DNA of 64,000 bases from Kaistella montana (GCF_024436175.1 NZ_JANFQP010000001.1:682001-746000), one strand, 5' to 3'; shown: positions 1-8,052, counted from the first letter of the stretch. Notes: generated by a model from the letters alone, not told the origin. Numbers and translations: made by a program.

Positions 1-2
1 GA

Positions 3-1532
3 CTTTCTTATGTTCAACTTTTCACCAAACCAGATTCGGTAATTGAGTTTCTCGACTTGCTGATTGATTTTTGTTATCAATTGAAATTCAGAGATTTGGA
101 TGACATTTTATATGAAAATATTTCTCATTTTGAGAAGAGTTTCAAAATCATTAAAAATCAAATTTCTCCTTATTCATTCGACATCAAAATGGATACTTTG
201 GAAGTTTTGATTAACCAACTTATCAATTCAGAAACTATTGATTTTCAAGGAGAACCATTGCAAGGTTTGCAGGTGATGGGACTTTTGGAAACTCGGCTTT
301 TAAATTTTGAAAACATCATTTTACTTTCTGCCAATGAAGGAAAATTACCATTAGGAAATACCCAAAATACTTATCTTCCGTTTGATGTAAGAAATTATTT
401 TGGATTGCATACTTTTTTAGAAAATGACAGTATTTATGCGTACCATTTTTATCGTTTGATTCAGAATTCTAAGAATGTTCATTTGCTTTTTAACGCATTA
501 AATTCCGGGGTAAATACAGGAGAAAAAAGCCGTTTTATAACGCAAATGGAGATTGAAGATCCTCATCACGAAATCGAAAATATCATCATTGAAAACACTT
601 CTGATCCGATTACTCAGGAACCTATCCGCATTGAAAAAACGGCTAAAGTTCAAGAAAAGTTGGAGGATTGGAAAAGGAGAATTTCCGCATCGCATCTCAC
701 TTCCTATATCTATAATCCGATTGATTTTTACTTGACCAAAATTCTCAACACGAAAGAATCGACCGAAATGGAAGAAGAATTATCCCAAAGAAGTTACGGA
801 AATCTAGTTCATTATTCACTTCAACTAATTTATGAAAACTTAATTGGTAAAATATTAACAGATAATGATTTAAATCTTTCAGATCAAAAATTAAATGAAG
901 TAATCAACGCTTCGATCGAAAAGCTTAAACATCAGGTTGAATTCTACGAAAAAGGGATGAATTATATTCACCGATCGATTGCGGAAAGGGTAGTACGAAA
1001 TGTTTTGGAATATGACCGAAAACTCATTGAAAACGGAAATACACTGGAAATTTTGAGTGTAGAAGGAAATTTCGAAAACATTGGTTTTTATCTTGATGAG
1101 GAGCAAACCGATCAAGTATTTTTCTACGGTTTCATCGACCGAATTGACCGGCTGAACGGAAACTTAAGAATCATTGACTTTAAAACTGCGAAAACCAAAA
1201 ACCTTTCGATTTCTGAACCCAAAAAACCAGAAGACGAAGAGAAATTGGAACAATTGTATTTCCGGGAAGATTATAAACAAGCGATGCAACTTTGTGTTTA
1301 CGCCTATTTTGTTTTGAACGAGAAGAAATATCCCGACAATTTCGTAGAATGTGGAATTTGGAGTTTTGCGGAAGTAAACAAAGGAGTTCAAAATCTCCAC
1401 ATTTTCGGGAATAATGAAATTTCAATCAACCAATTGAAAACGCCTATGAAATCTATAAAAAATGTGATTACGGAAATACTAAATCCTGAAATTGATTTCG
1501 TAGAAAAGGAAAAAGTAAGTTGGAGAAATTAA
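3..1532 (+). CDS. PD-(D/E)XK nuclease family protein (AddB/RecB-like), 5'-truncated by window edge
   Basis: The reading frame is open from the first bases of the window, so the true start lies upstream and only about 510 C-terminal residues are seen. Numbering from a TTG at 57, residues 73-98 look like the last helicase-type motif of AddB-like proteins (an E-x-R segment and an N-E-G-x-x-P segment). The end is a RecB-type nuclease: S-x-S-x-L near 210, His252 in G-N-L-V-H, Asp361 in F-I-D-R-I-D, D374-F-K376-T, and Gln/Tyr near 408-415. These are the metal-binding and catalytic residues of the PD-(D/E)XK fold. The family resects DNA double-strand breaks together with an AddA-like helicase, which is not in view. 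No operon partner is visible downstream. The nuclease family is secure; the exact role in recombination is inferred. Confidence 0.85.
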   Translation, partial: LSYVQLFTKPDSVIEFLDLLIDFCYQLKFRDLDDILYENISHFEKSFKIIKNQISPYSFDIKMDTLEVLINQLINSETIDFQGEPLQGLQVMGLLETRLLNFENIILLSANEGKLPLGNTQNTYLPFDVRNYFGLHTFLENDSIYAYHFYRLIQNSKNVHLLFNALNSGVNTGEKSRFITQMEIEDPHHEIENIIIENTSDPITQEPIRIEKTAKVQEKLEDWKRRISASHLTSYIYNPIDFYLTKILNTKESTEMEEELSQRSYGNLVHYSLQLIYENLIGKILTDNDLNLSDQKLNEVINASIEKLKHQVEFYEKGMNYIHRSIAERVVRNVLEYDRKLIENGNTLEILSVEGNFENIGFYLDEEQTDQVFFYGFIDRIDRLNGNLRIIDFKTAKTKNLSISEPKKPEDEEKLEQLYFREDYKQAMQLCVYAYFVLNEKKYPDNFVECGIWSFAEVNKGVQNLHIFGNNEISINQLKTPMKSIKNVITEILNPEIDFVEKEKVSWRN

Positions 1533-1634
1533 CTGAATTTTCAATTTATAACTTAAGCATTTTTGATGCAAATTTTCAATCTCTGTATTCAGAATTTCTT
1601 TAACTGAAAATTACAATGATGCAGCAGTAATGCG

Positions 1635-1642
1635 TAAATTTG
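1635..1642 (+). promoter_or_regulatory. -7 box TAAATTTG ahead of the SDR gene
   Basis: TAAATTTG fits the Bacteroidota -7 consensus TAnnTTTG and lies 34 bp before the ATG at 1677. No clear TTG is seen at the expected -33 position, so the promoter rests on one element. Confidence 0.45.
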
Positions 1643-1648
1643 TCTTTT

Positions 1649-1673
1649 AAAATAAAATAAAATAAAATAAAAT
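1649..1673 (+). repeat. pentanucleotide tandem repeat (AAAAT)x5
   Basis: Five perfect copies of AAAAT fill most of the predicted 5' leader between the -7 box and the ATG at 1677. Short tandem repeats of this kind are prone to copy-number slippage, which here would change the leader length. Confidence 0.85.
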
Positions 1674-1676
1674 ATT

Positions 1677-2390
1677 ATGAATTTAAAAGGAAAAAACGCC
1701 ATCGTGACAGGCGGCGGAAGAGGTCTCGGAAAGGCTGTAGCATTGGCTTTGGCTAATGAAGGAGTCAACATCGGGATTACCGGAAGAAATGAAGAAAACC
1801 TGAAAAATACTGTAGAAGAAATAAAAAAATTAGGCGTTCATGCAGCGTATTCCGTTTTCAGTATTGATGATGAAGCGGCTGTAAAAACTGGAATTGATGC
1901 TTTGGTAAAAGACTTAAATGGAGTTGATATTTTGATTAATAATGCCGGAATTGGAAACTTCGGAACTTTGGAAGAAATGCCCTCTGAAACCTGGGAACAA
2001 GTCTTCAAAACCAATCTTTTCGGGGTGTATTATGCGGCGCAAGCGGTTCATCCTTATTTGAAAGAAAAAGGAGAAGGCGATATCGTGAATGTGGCGTCAA
2101 CAGCTGGTTTGAAAGGCGGTGCGAATATGTCGGCTTACGCAGCATCCAAAGCTGCAGTGGTTTCTCTATCTCAATCGATGATGGCGGAATGGAGAAAGGA
2201 AAACATCCGTGTGATTACACTTACTCCGAGTACCATTGCTTCCGATATGTCGATTCAGGGTGGGCTTACCGACGGAAATCCTGAGAAAGTTTTGCAACCT
2301 GAAGATTTCGCAGAATGGGTGAGAGATATCCTGAAAATGAACCGAAGAGCGTTGATCGCCAACGGATCTATTTTCTCTACCAATCCTTAA
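1677..2390 (+). CDS. SDR family oxidoreductase, 3-oxoacyl-ACP-reductase-like
   Basis: A 237-residue classical short-chain dehydrogenase. The nucleotide-binding motif T11-G-G-G-R-G-L-G18 is complete, N88-N-A-G is the structural motif, and the catalytic set Ser141, Tyr154, Lys158 is intact in Y-A-A-S-K. The fold and FabG resemblance are clear; an Arg right after the Gly-rich loop start is compatible with NADPH. It stands alone, with its own -7 box and an (AAAAT)5 leader upstream and a shared terminator downstream, so it is not in a fatty-acid operon and its substrate cannot be read from context. The C-terminus is slightly short for FabG. Alternative substrates (sugars, small ketones) are possible. 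Confidence 0.85.
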   Translation: MNLKGKNAIVTGGGRGLGKAVALALANEGVNIGITGRNEENLKNTVEEIKKLGVHAAYSVFSIDDEAAVKTGIDALVKDLNGVDILINNAGIGNFGTLEEMPSETWEQVFKTNLFGVYYAAQAVHPYLKEKGEGDIVNVASTAGLKGGANMSAYAASKAAVVSLSQSMMAEWRKENIRVITLTPSTIASDMSIQGGLTDGNPEKVLQPEDFAEWVRDILKMNRRALIANGSIFSTNP

Positions 2391-2407
2391 ATTAGAATTA
2401 TTTACAT

Positions 2408-2438
2408 AAAAAAAGCTACAAAATTCGTAGCTTTTTTT
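2408..2438. terminator. bidirectional intrinsic terminator
   Basis: A-rich arm plus GCTAC, loop AAAATTC, then GTAGC and a T run. It lies between two convergent genes and has A/T tracts on both sides, so it can end transcription of both the SDR gene and slyD. Confidence 0.85.
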
Positions 2439-2455
2439 GTTATTCTGAAATACGA

Positions 2456-2956
2456 TTAATGTCCTGAATGTCCATCGATTCCGTGTGCGTGACCGTGAGA
2501 AAGTTCCTCTTCAGTTGCTGGTCTTATCGCTACCACTTCCACATCGAAATGTAAAGTTTTTCCTGCCATCGGATGGTTCAAATCTACGATTACAGCTTCA
2601 TCCGTAACCTCGATAACTACAGCATTTACCTGGTTTCCTTCAGGATCTTGCAAAGGCAAAATTACACCCAAAGGTGGCATTCCGCTTTGTTCAAACATTG
2701 CTACAGGCAATTGTGCGGTCGCGTTTTCTGCTTTTTCGCCATAACCTTCTTCCGGAGTAATGGTAAACGATTTTTTATCTCCGGCTGCCAAACCGTGAAG
2801 GTTTTCTTCAAACCTTGGCAACATCATTCCCACTCCGTATAAAAATGCGAAAGGTTGATCAGCATCAGTTTTTTCAATGAAAGTTTTTTCTCCATTTTCT
2901 TCAACGGAATTTAGCGTGTAATGAAGCGCTACTACGTGGTTTTTGTCTATTGTCAT
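2456..2956 (-). CDS. slyD: FKBP-type peptidyl-prolyl cis-trans isomerase, SlyD-like
   Basis: A 166-residue cytoplasmic prolyl isomerase and chaperone. The FKBP half (about 1-67) has the Y-x-L start, the F-x-Y-G-x-G-M-M-L-P block (38-47) and E-E-G-Y-G-E (69-74). The insert-in-flap chaperone domain follows to about 130, then N-H-P-M-A-G-K-T-L-H-F (127-137) returns to the FKBP strand. The tail from 153 has five His residues in 13, the metal-binding (nickel) tail typical of SlyD, although shorter than in Escherichia coli. It is monocistronic and convergent with the upstream SDR gene. Confidence 0.93.
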   Translation of the reverse strand: MTIDKNHVVALHYTLNSVEENGEKTFIEKTDADQPFAFLYGVGMMLPRFEENLHGLAAGDKKSFTITPEEGYGEKAENATAQLPVAMFEQSGMPPLGVILPLQDPEGNQVNAVVIEVTDEAVIVDLNHPMAGKTLHFDVEVVAIRPATEEELSHGHAHGIDGHSGH

Positions 2957-3120
2957 TATATTTAAGTTAGAAAGGAACTTTGAAATCCTTTGTTATTTTG
3001 TTATTTAAAATTAGAAATAATAATTTCCGCCGAAGTTTCTACAAAGGTAATATTTTTGAATTTGAATCTTTAAAAATTGATTAAAAACGATGAATTTCTT
3101 TTCAATTTTAAAGAAAAAAA

Positions 3121-5235
3121 TTAAGCATTAAGTTCCAAACCTGAATTTTCGGTTAATGATAGAATCCCTTCAGAAAGCTGATTGGGGTGTTCAGTGAAGC
3201 CTTTCAGTTTTGTGGTTTTTCCTTTTGAAATTAAATCTAAAATCTGTTTTTCTGTAATTTTCTTCCCGAAAACTACAAACGGAATCTTGAAATCGCAGTT
3301 TTTATAATTGGAGCAACCGATTGCGGTTTTCCCTTTTACTAATGGGTTTTCTTTGCATTTCGGGCATTGTTCGTCTTCCCATTGAATTGCAACTGTTTTT
3401 CGGGGTGCTTTTTCTTTTTTTGGCAAATCTTTTTCTTCGTTTTGAAAAGAAATAATTTTGGCTTTTTCGCTGATTACTTTTCGTGTTAAATCGGTGACCA
3501 TTTGAATCAATTCATCCTTAAATTGGGAAGCTTCGTATTCGCCTTTTTCGATTTTTCTTAGTTTAAATTCCCATTCACCGGTGAGTTCGGGGCTTTTCAA
3601 AAGTTCGTCTTCGATGGTGTCGATCAGTTCTACGCCGGTGGTTGTGGCCATCAAGTTTTTCTTTTTCCTTTCAATGTATTTTCTTTTGAAGAGGGTTTCG
3701 ATGATGTTTGCTCGTGTGGAAGGACGCCCAATTCCGTTGCTTTTCATGAGTTCGCGAAGTTCCTCATCATCCACTTGTTTTCCGGCGGTTTCCATAGCGC
3801 GGAGTAGTGTAGCTTCGGTGTAAGGTTTTGGTGGACTCGTTTTTCCCTGATGAATGAGCGGAAAGTGTTCGCCTGTTTCACCCGCTTTAAATTCGGGAAT
3901 CAGCTGTTCTTCTTCCTTTTCTTTCTTGTCGGCATCCTCATTTTTATCTTTTACATAAATTTTTCGCCACCCGAGTTCTAAAATCTGCTTCCCATTGGCT
4001 TTGAAAGGAACGGTTCCCACTTTGCCTTCCACCAAGGTGTTTGAGATTTTACATTCCGGGTAAAAAACCGCTATAAAACGGCGCGCAACCAAATCATAAA
4101 TCAGTTTTTCTTCTTTGCTTAAATTGGAAGTAGGCGGAATTTCAGTAGGAATAATCGCATGGTGATCGGTTACTTTACTGTCATCAAAAACCGCTTTGGA
4201 TTTCGGAATCGGCTGTTCCAAAAGTGGGGCAGTGTATTCCCTATAAAAATTCATCGAACGTAGAATTTCTGCAATCTTTGGGTAAAGATTTTCGGAGAGG
4301 TAAGTGGTATCGACGCGCGGATAAGTGGTGTGCTTTTTTTCGTATATACTTTGGATGTATTTGAGTGTGTTTTCTGCTGAAAAGCCATATTTTCGGTTGG
4401 CTTCCACCTGAAGCGCCGTCAAATCGAATAATCGGGGATTTTTTTCTTTGCCTTCTTTAATTTCAAAAGAAACGATTTCGAAAAGGTTTTGCTTTAAATA
4501 TTCTAATCCTTTTTCTGCTTTTTCCTTGGTTTTAAGGCGATCGATTGCCGCACTGAAAATTACTTCACGGTATTTGGTTTTCAGTTCCCAATATTCTTCG
4601 GTTTCGAAAGCATCAATTTCTTTTTGTCGCTGAACCAACATCGCGAGGGTAGGAGTTTGCACTCTTCCAATCGATAAAACGCCTTTGTTTCCGCCGAATT
4701 TTCGGGTGAACAGTCGGGTTGCATTAATCCCTAAAAGCCAATCGCCAATTGCACGCGCATTCCCGGCGAGATAGAGATTTTGGTAATCTTCGGCGGGTTT
4801 CAGTTGGTTAAAACCTTCTTTGATGGCATCTTCCGTCAATGAAGAAATCCAAAGTCTTTTTACCGGTTTCTTGCACTTTGTTTTTTGCAATACCCATCTT
4901 TGAATGAGTTCCCCTTCTTGTCCGGCATCACCACAGTTAATGACTTCATCACATTCTGCTACTAATTTTTCAATGGTTTTAAATTGTTTTTCAATTCCGG
5001 AATTGGGAATTAATTTAATCCCGAATTGCTCGGGAATAATCGGTAGATAGATGAGATCCCAAGATTTGAAATGCGGACTGTAATCGTGAGGTTCTTTCAA
5101 GGTGCAAAGATGCCCGAAAGTCCAGGTTACGCAATATCCATTACCTTCATAATAGCCTTGTTTAGGCATATCTGCGCCTAATACTTTTGCAATATCTCTT
5201 GCAACACTTGGTTTTTCGGCAATGCATAATTTCAT
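3121..5235 (-). CDS. topB: DNA topoisomerase III (type IA)
   Basis: A 704-residue type IA topoisomerase. The N-terminal TOPRIM domain starts M-K-L-C-I-A-E-K-P-S and has D103-A-G-Q-E-G-E109 where most families have D-x-D-x-x-x-E; the second Asp is Gly here. Tyr305 in T-T-Y-P-R-V-D is the expected active-site tyrosine. S-x-G-R-V-Q-T-P-T (188-196) is the conserved core motif. The C-terminus holds one Cys4 zinc-ribbon-like motif (CPKC ... CSNYKNC). The enzyme decatenates DNA and resolves recombination intermediates. It appears monocistronic, with a 1-kb repeat-rich spacer upstream. Bacteroidota chromosomes and mobile elements both carry such topB genes; no mobilisation gene is near, so this is probably the chromosomal copy. 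Confidence 0.93.
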   Translation of the reverse strand: MKLCIAEKPSVARDIAKVLGADMPKQGYYEGNGYCVTWTFGHLCTLKEPHDYSPHFKSWDLIYLPIIPEQFGIKLIPNSGIEKQFKTIEKLVAECDEVINCGDAGQEGELIQRWVLQKTKCKKPVKRLWISSLTEDAIKEGFNQLKPAEDYQNLYLAGNARAIGDWLLGINATRLFTRKFGGNKGVLSIGRVQTPTLAMLVQRQKEIDAFETEEYWELKTKYREVIFSAAIDRLKTKEKAEKGLEYLKQNLFEIVSFEIKEGKEKNPRLFDLTALQVEANRKYGFSAENTLKYIQSIYEKKHTTYPRVDTTYLSENLYPKIAEILRSMNFYREYTAPLLEQPIPKSKAVFDDSKVTDHHAIIPTEIPPTSNLSKEEKLIYDLVARRFIAVFYPECKISNTLVEGKVGTVPFKANGKQILELGWRKIYVKDKNEDADKKEKEEEQLIPEFKAGETGEHFPLIHQGKTSPPKPYTEATLLRAMETAGKQVDDEELRELMKSNGIGRPSTRANIIETLFKRKYIERKKKNLMATTTGVELIDTIEDELLKSPELTGEWEFKLRKIEKGEYEASQFKDELIQMVTDLTRKVISEKAKIISFQNEEKDLPKKEKAPRKTVAIQWEDEQCPKCKENPLVKGKTAIGCSNYKNCDFKIPFVVFGKKITEKQILDLISKGKTTKLKGFTEHPNQLSEGILSLTENSGLELNA

Positions 5236-5330
5236 TTTACAGCTTCATTTTTTCTCGGCTGCAAATTACCGATTTTTTTTTGAATATCGGGTTGTGAACT
5301 CTTTTGTATGAATGTATTTGGTGGGTAGGT

Positions 5331-5370
5331 GGAAGATTTCAGATAGCAGATTTCAGATGTCAGATACTTG
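5331..5370 (+). repeat. 40-bp direct repeat, copy 1
   Basis: The block starting GGAAGATTTCAGATAGCAGA recurs at 5441 with only two mismatches over about 40 bp, 110 bp apart. It is itself built from shorter CAGAT units. Confidence 0.85.
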
Positions 5371-5380
5371 GTTCTTTTAA

Positions 5381-5398
5381 CCACAAAAGTCACAAAAG
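5381..5398 (+). repeat. CACAAAAG-type dispersed repeat
   Basis: CCACAAAAGTCACAAAAG matches CCACAAAAGACACAAAAG at 62585-62602 with one mismatch; a diverged relative, CACAAGGTGCACAAGGG, is at 5501-5517. All three are in non-coding DNA. Confidence 0.65.
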
Positions 5399-5440
5399 TT
5401 TTTTCTTTTTAAGTTATTCAAAAGAGAGAAAAAGGAGGGT

Positions 5441-5480
5441 GGAAGATTTCAGATAGCAGATTTCAGACATCAGATACTTG
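5441..5480 (+). repeat. 40-bp direct repeat, copy 2
   Basis: Second copy of the block at 5331, differing by a two-base change (GT to CA) in the middle. Confidence 0.85.
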
Positions 5481-5596
5481 ATTCTTGGTTCTTTTTTTAA
5501 CACAAGGTGCACAAGGGTTGTTGGCTTGCATTCTGTTTTTATGACACTACACATTGGGTTTAGCGTAAAAATGCTCATGAAGTGATATTTGTTTTT

Positions 5597-5666
5597 ACGC
5601 AAGGAACGCAAAGATTATTGACTAGCATTATTTTTAATAGGGCGCAAAGGCGTTTCACTTAGCAAA
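5597..5666 (+). repeat. two-block ACGCAAAG-type dispersed repeat, copy 1
   Basis: Block A at 5597-5616 and block B at 5643-5666 recur in the same order and at nearly the same spacing at 62174-62193 and 62224-62247. Block B (core CGCAAAGGC, TTTCACT, AGCAAA) differs at only two positions between copies. Confidence 0.75.
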
Positions 5667-6088
5667 AGCAAGCTGCTGAATCTGATCGATCCGTGAGATT
5701 GTTATTGATATCTCGCAGATTCGCACGATTGCATCGTGTGGTTGTTTTAAGAAATTATTTATATCTTAGATTACCGGTATTAAAGCAAATGGCTACGGGA
5801 AAGGATTGACTTTGGGAATTTTATTTCTCTCATGTTGTCATTATTAAGATGTCGCACCTACGGCGCTCATGGAAACTCTGCTTCAGAAATGCTACTAAGA
5901 TATTACTCTTACGGAGCAAGTTGGTTTTAGCTTGCATGACTGGGCAAAGGTAGGAAACTTTGCGCCTGGCTAATCATCATTATTGCTGTATGTTGTTTTA
6001 AGATGTAGATCGGCAATCCTTGCCAGTTTTACTTGCTGCTCTTATTTATAAGAACTTGTTGAATCTTTCTTTTTAAAGATAATAAATA

Positions 6089-6121
6089 GGCATGGGTTTC
6101 AAATCCGTGCCTTCTGTTTTT
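6089..6121 (+). terminator. hairpin followed by T run (orphan terminator-like)
   Basis: GGCATGG pairs with CCGTGCC (one G-U pair) around a 9-nt loop and is followed by TTCTGTTTTT. No plus-strand gene lies upstream within 4 kb, so what it would terminate is unknown. Confidence 0.4.
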
Positions 6122-6153
6122 CGACTGATAGATTTTATCTACTATGTATTTAT

Positions 6154-6194
6154 TACAATTGTATTGTGCGCAATTTAATTTGGTTGTACATTTG
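6154..6194 (+). promoter_or_regulatory. promoter of the nitroreductase-ohrR-ohr group with candidate OhrR operator
   Basis: TACATTTG at 6187-6194 fits the -7 consensus and TTG at 6164-6166 is a -33 match with 20-bp spacing. The perfect palindrome TACAATTGTA (6154-6163) abuts the -33 element and ATTGTGCGCAAT (6163-6174) overlaps it. OhrR-type regulators bind AT-rich inverted repeats of this kind; that this is the operator is inference. Confidence 0.5.
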
Positions 6195-6260
6195 CACCAT
6201 GATTTTTAAGAAAACCTAAAATCAAAAAGAATTTTACCCTTAATTTAAAATAAAATAGCA

Positions 6261-6893
6261 ATGTCATTATTAGAAGATCTACAATGGAGACACGCAGTGA
6301 AGGCGTATGACCCAACCAAAAAAGTTTCAAAAGAAGATTTGAACAGCATTTTAGAAGCAGCCAGATTGGCTCCAACTTCTTCCGGACTTCAACCTTTCAG
6401 AGTGATCGTAGTTGAAAACCAAGAATTAAAAGAAAAAATGGTAGCCGGAGCGCTGAACCCAGAAGTGATGAGAGATAGTTCACACGTATTGGTTTTCGCA
6501 GCGTGGGACAGCTATTCTGACGAAAAAATTGATAAAGTTTACGACTATCATACCGAAGTTAGAGATTTACCAAAAGGCAGATTCAGCAGCTACACCGATA
6601 AATTAAAAGAAATCTACGGAGCGCAAACTCCAGATCAGCATTTTGCGCATACCGCCCGCCAAACCTATATTTCTTTGGCTTTGGCAATGGCACAAGCTGC
6701 AGAATTGAAAATCGACAGTACTCCTGCGGAAGGTTTCAGCAATGAAGTGGTAGATGAAATTTTAGGACTTCGCGAATTGGGATTGAAAAGTGTAACATTG
6801 CTTTATTTAGGATATCGCGATGAAAAAAATGATTGGCTTGCCCAAATGAAAAAAGTAAGAATTCCGATGGAGGAGTTCGTGATTTATAAATAA
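6261..6893 (+). CDS. NAD(P)H-dependent oxidoreductase, nitroreductase family
   Basis: A 210-residue FMN enzyme of the NfsB-like nitroreductase fold. The N-terminal R-H-A-V-K-A-Y-D motif (about 10-17) and [10 protein letters not shown] (about 37-46) are the usual FMN-phosphate and isoalloxazine contacts, and the C-terminal half has the L-A-L-A-M-A-Q helix. Members reduce quinones, nitroaromatics or other electrophiles with two electrons. The next two genes on the same strand encode an organic peroxide sensor and an organic hydroperoxide reductase, 22 bp and 3 bp apart, so the three probably form one operon and the enzyme probably serves in electrophile or oxidative stress. The exact substrate cannot be told. 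Confidence 0.87.
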   Translation: MSLLEDLQWRHAVKAYDPTKKVSKEDLNSILEAARLAPTSSGLQPFRVIVVENQELKEKMVAGALNPEVMRDSSHVLVFAAWDSYSDEKIDKVYDYHTEVRDLPKGRFSSYTDKLKEIYGAQTPDQHFAHTARQTYISLALAMAQAAELKIDSTPAEGFSNEVVDEILGLRELGLKSVTLLYLGYRDEKNDWLAQMKKVRIPMEEFVIYK

Positions 6894-6915
6894 TTTCAAA
6901 CGTCTTTTATTGGTG

Positions 6916-7350
6916 ATGGAACATTCAGATTCTTTAAAACTCAACGAGCAAATTTGCTTTCCGCTGTACGTTCTTTCCAAAGAAATCACCGGACTTTACC
7001 GGCCACTTTTGGAGGAATTGGATCTCACTTATCCACAATATCTTGTGATGATGGTGCTTTGGGAAGAAGATGGTTTGACGGTTTCTCACCTCGGAGAAAA
7101 ACTTTTCCTCGATAGTGGAACTTTGACGCCGCTTCTGAAAAGACTCGAAAACAAGGGCTTCATCAGCAGAATTCGAAAAAAAGAAGATGAAAGAATCGTG
7201 GAGCTTTTCCTTACCGAAAATGGCAAGAATTTAAGACAACAAGCTTGTGGAATTCCCGAAAAGTTACTCGAACAAATCCATGTTCAAATAGAAGATTTAA
7301 AAAAATTCAAAGAAACTTTAAGCCAATTAATTAAAAACATCAAAAAATAA
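6916..7350 (+). CDS. ohrR: MarR family organic-peroxide sensor, OhrR-like
   Basis: A 144-residue winged-helix repressor starting at the ATG at 6916 (an in-frame TTG lies 6 bp before it). Cys14 in E-Q-I-C-F-P-L-Y corresponds to the peroxide-sensing Cys15 of Bacillus OhrR, and the [13 protein letters not shown] recognition helix and D-E-R wing are strongly OhrR-like. The family is released from DNA when the Cys is oxidised by organic hydroperoxides. It sits 3 bp before ohr, its classical target. No second conserved Cys is evident near the C-terminus, which suggests the one-Cys type; Cys in Q-Q-A-C-G near 112 could be an alternative partner. Confidence 0.9.
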   Translation: MEHSDSLKLNEQICFPLYVLSKEITGLYRPLLEELDLTYPQYLVMMVLWEEDGLTVSHLGEKLFLDSGTLTPLLKRLENKGFISRIRKKEDERIVELFLTENGKNLRQQACGIPEKLLEQIHVQIEDLKKFKETLSQLIKNIKK

Positions 7351-7353
7351 GTT

Positions 7354-7779
7354 ATGAAACCAATGTATACAACCAGCGTGACCGCAAAAGGAGGCCGAAA
7401 CGGACACGTAAAAAGCGATAACGGCATCGTAGATTTAGAAGTAAGAATGCCAAAAGCACTTGGCGGCGCAAATGATGATTTCGCCAATCCGGAAATGCTT
7501 TTTGCAGCGGGTTATTCCGCGTGTTTCGATAGCGCGTTGAACAGAGTAATCTCGCTTTCAAAAACCAAAACCGGCGAAACTACCGTAACCGCGAAAGTAA
7601 GCATCGGACAAATTGAAAATGGCGGATTCGGTCTTGCTGTGGAACTTGACGTCAATATCCCGGGAGTTTCCTTGGAAGAAGCGCAAGAACTTACCGAAAA
7701 AGCCCATCAAATCTGTCCTTATTCTAATGCGACCAGAAACAATATTGAAGTGAAATTATCGGTTACCAATAACGGATAA
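7354..7779 (+). CDS. ohr: Ohr family organic hydroperoxide resistance peroxiredoxin
   Basis: A 141-residue Ohr/OsmC-fold protein. Ohr enzymes reduce organic hydroperoxides with two reactive cysteines; here Cys57 in S-A-C-F and Cys121 in I-C-P-Y-S-N-A-T-R-N-N are both present, with Glu47 near the first. The length and the Y-T-T-S-V-T-A-x-G-G-R-x-G-x start match Ohr rather than OsmC. It follows ohrR by 3 bp, as in many bacteria where the pair forms an autoregulated unit. A good terminator follows. Confidence 0.95.
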   Translation: MKPMYTTSVTAKGGRNGHVKSDNGIVDLEVRMPKALGGANDDFANPEMLFAAGYSACFDSALNRVISLSKTKTGETTVTAKVSIGQIENGGFGLAVELDVNIPGVSLEEAQELTEKAHQICPYSNATRNNIEVKLSVTNNG

Positions 7780-7797
7780 AATCAGTTTAAGCCAAAG

Positions 7798-7832
7798 AAA
7801 ATCCCGAATCTATGTGATCCGGGATTTTTTTT
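7798..7832. terminator. intrinsic terminator after ohr
   Basis: AAAATCCCG (7798-7806) pairs with CGGGATTTT (7820-7828), followed by more T. It ends the ohr transcript and, with its A tract, may also serve the minus-strand lipoprotein gene. Confidence 0.8.
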
Positions 7833-7846
7833 GAAAAAGAATTCGG

Positions 7847-8011
7847 TTATTTTCTACCTCTGCTCAAAAGCCATAAAACCAATCCAATAACACCCACGAC
7901 AAGGATAATTCCCCACCACATTCCGGCTTTAAAAATAGTTTCAACAGCTTCACAAGAGGTTAATAAAGTTAGTGCGAACACTGAAAGACTGAGTAATGTA
8001 AATTTTTTCAT
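7847..8011 (-). CDS. small membrane lipoprotein, 54 residues
   Basis: An ATG at 8011 opens a 54-codon frame ending TAA at 7847. It starts M-K-K-F-T-L-L-S and has a lipobox ending in Cys20 (L-L-T-S-C-E), then a short linker, one hydrophobic helix (about 32-49, rich in I, L, V, G) and a basic end S-R-G-R-K. Small lipoproteins with the same plan are common in Bacteroidota and are often mislabelled phosphatidate cytidylyltransferase; there is no catalytic motif for that. The start, lipobox and membrane helix make it a convincing gene despite its size. It follows the DUF6526 gene by 41 bp on the same strand. Function unknown. Confidence 0.75.
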   Translation of the reverse strand: MKKFTLLSLSVFALTLLTSCEAVETIFKAGMWWGIILVVGVIGLVLWLLSRGRK

Positions 8012-8052
8012 ATTATTTATTTTTTTAATGTTGGTTTTCTGATTGTTATATT

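Larger units (their letters stand above)
5236..6260. other. 1-kb non-coding spacer rich in dispersed repeat remnants
   Basis: No credible gene was found here. The stretch holds a 40-bp direct repeat, copies of two repeat families also present near 62.2-62.6 kb, degenerate palindromic segments around 5846-5990, a hairpin with T run at 6089-6121, and the promoter region of the nitroreductase gene at the right end. Confidence 0.7.

Noticed and set aside
5331-5480. CRISPR array
   Set aside because: Only two copies with diverged, repeat-filled spacing and no cas genes in the window.
5414-5611. 65-codon minus-strand frame over the repeats at 5.4-5.6 kb
   Set aside because: Runs through repeat remnants, no family likeness.
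6089-6121. Possible tRNA T-arm (GGGTTTCAAATCC)
   Set aside because: No anticodon or acceptor arms upstream could be built; the hairpin with T run is better read as terminator-like.
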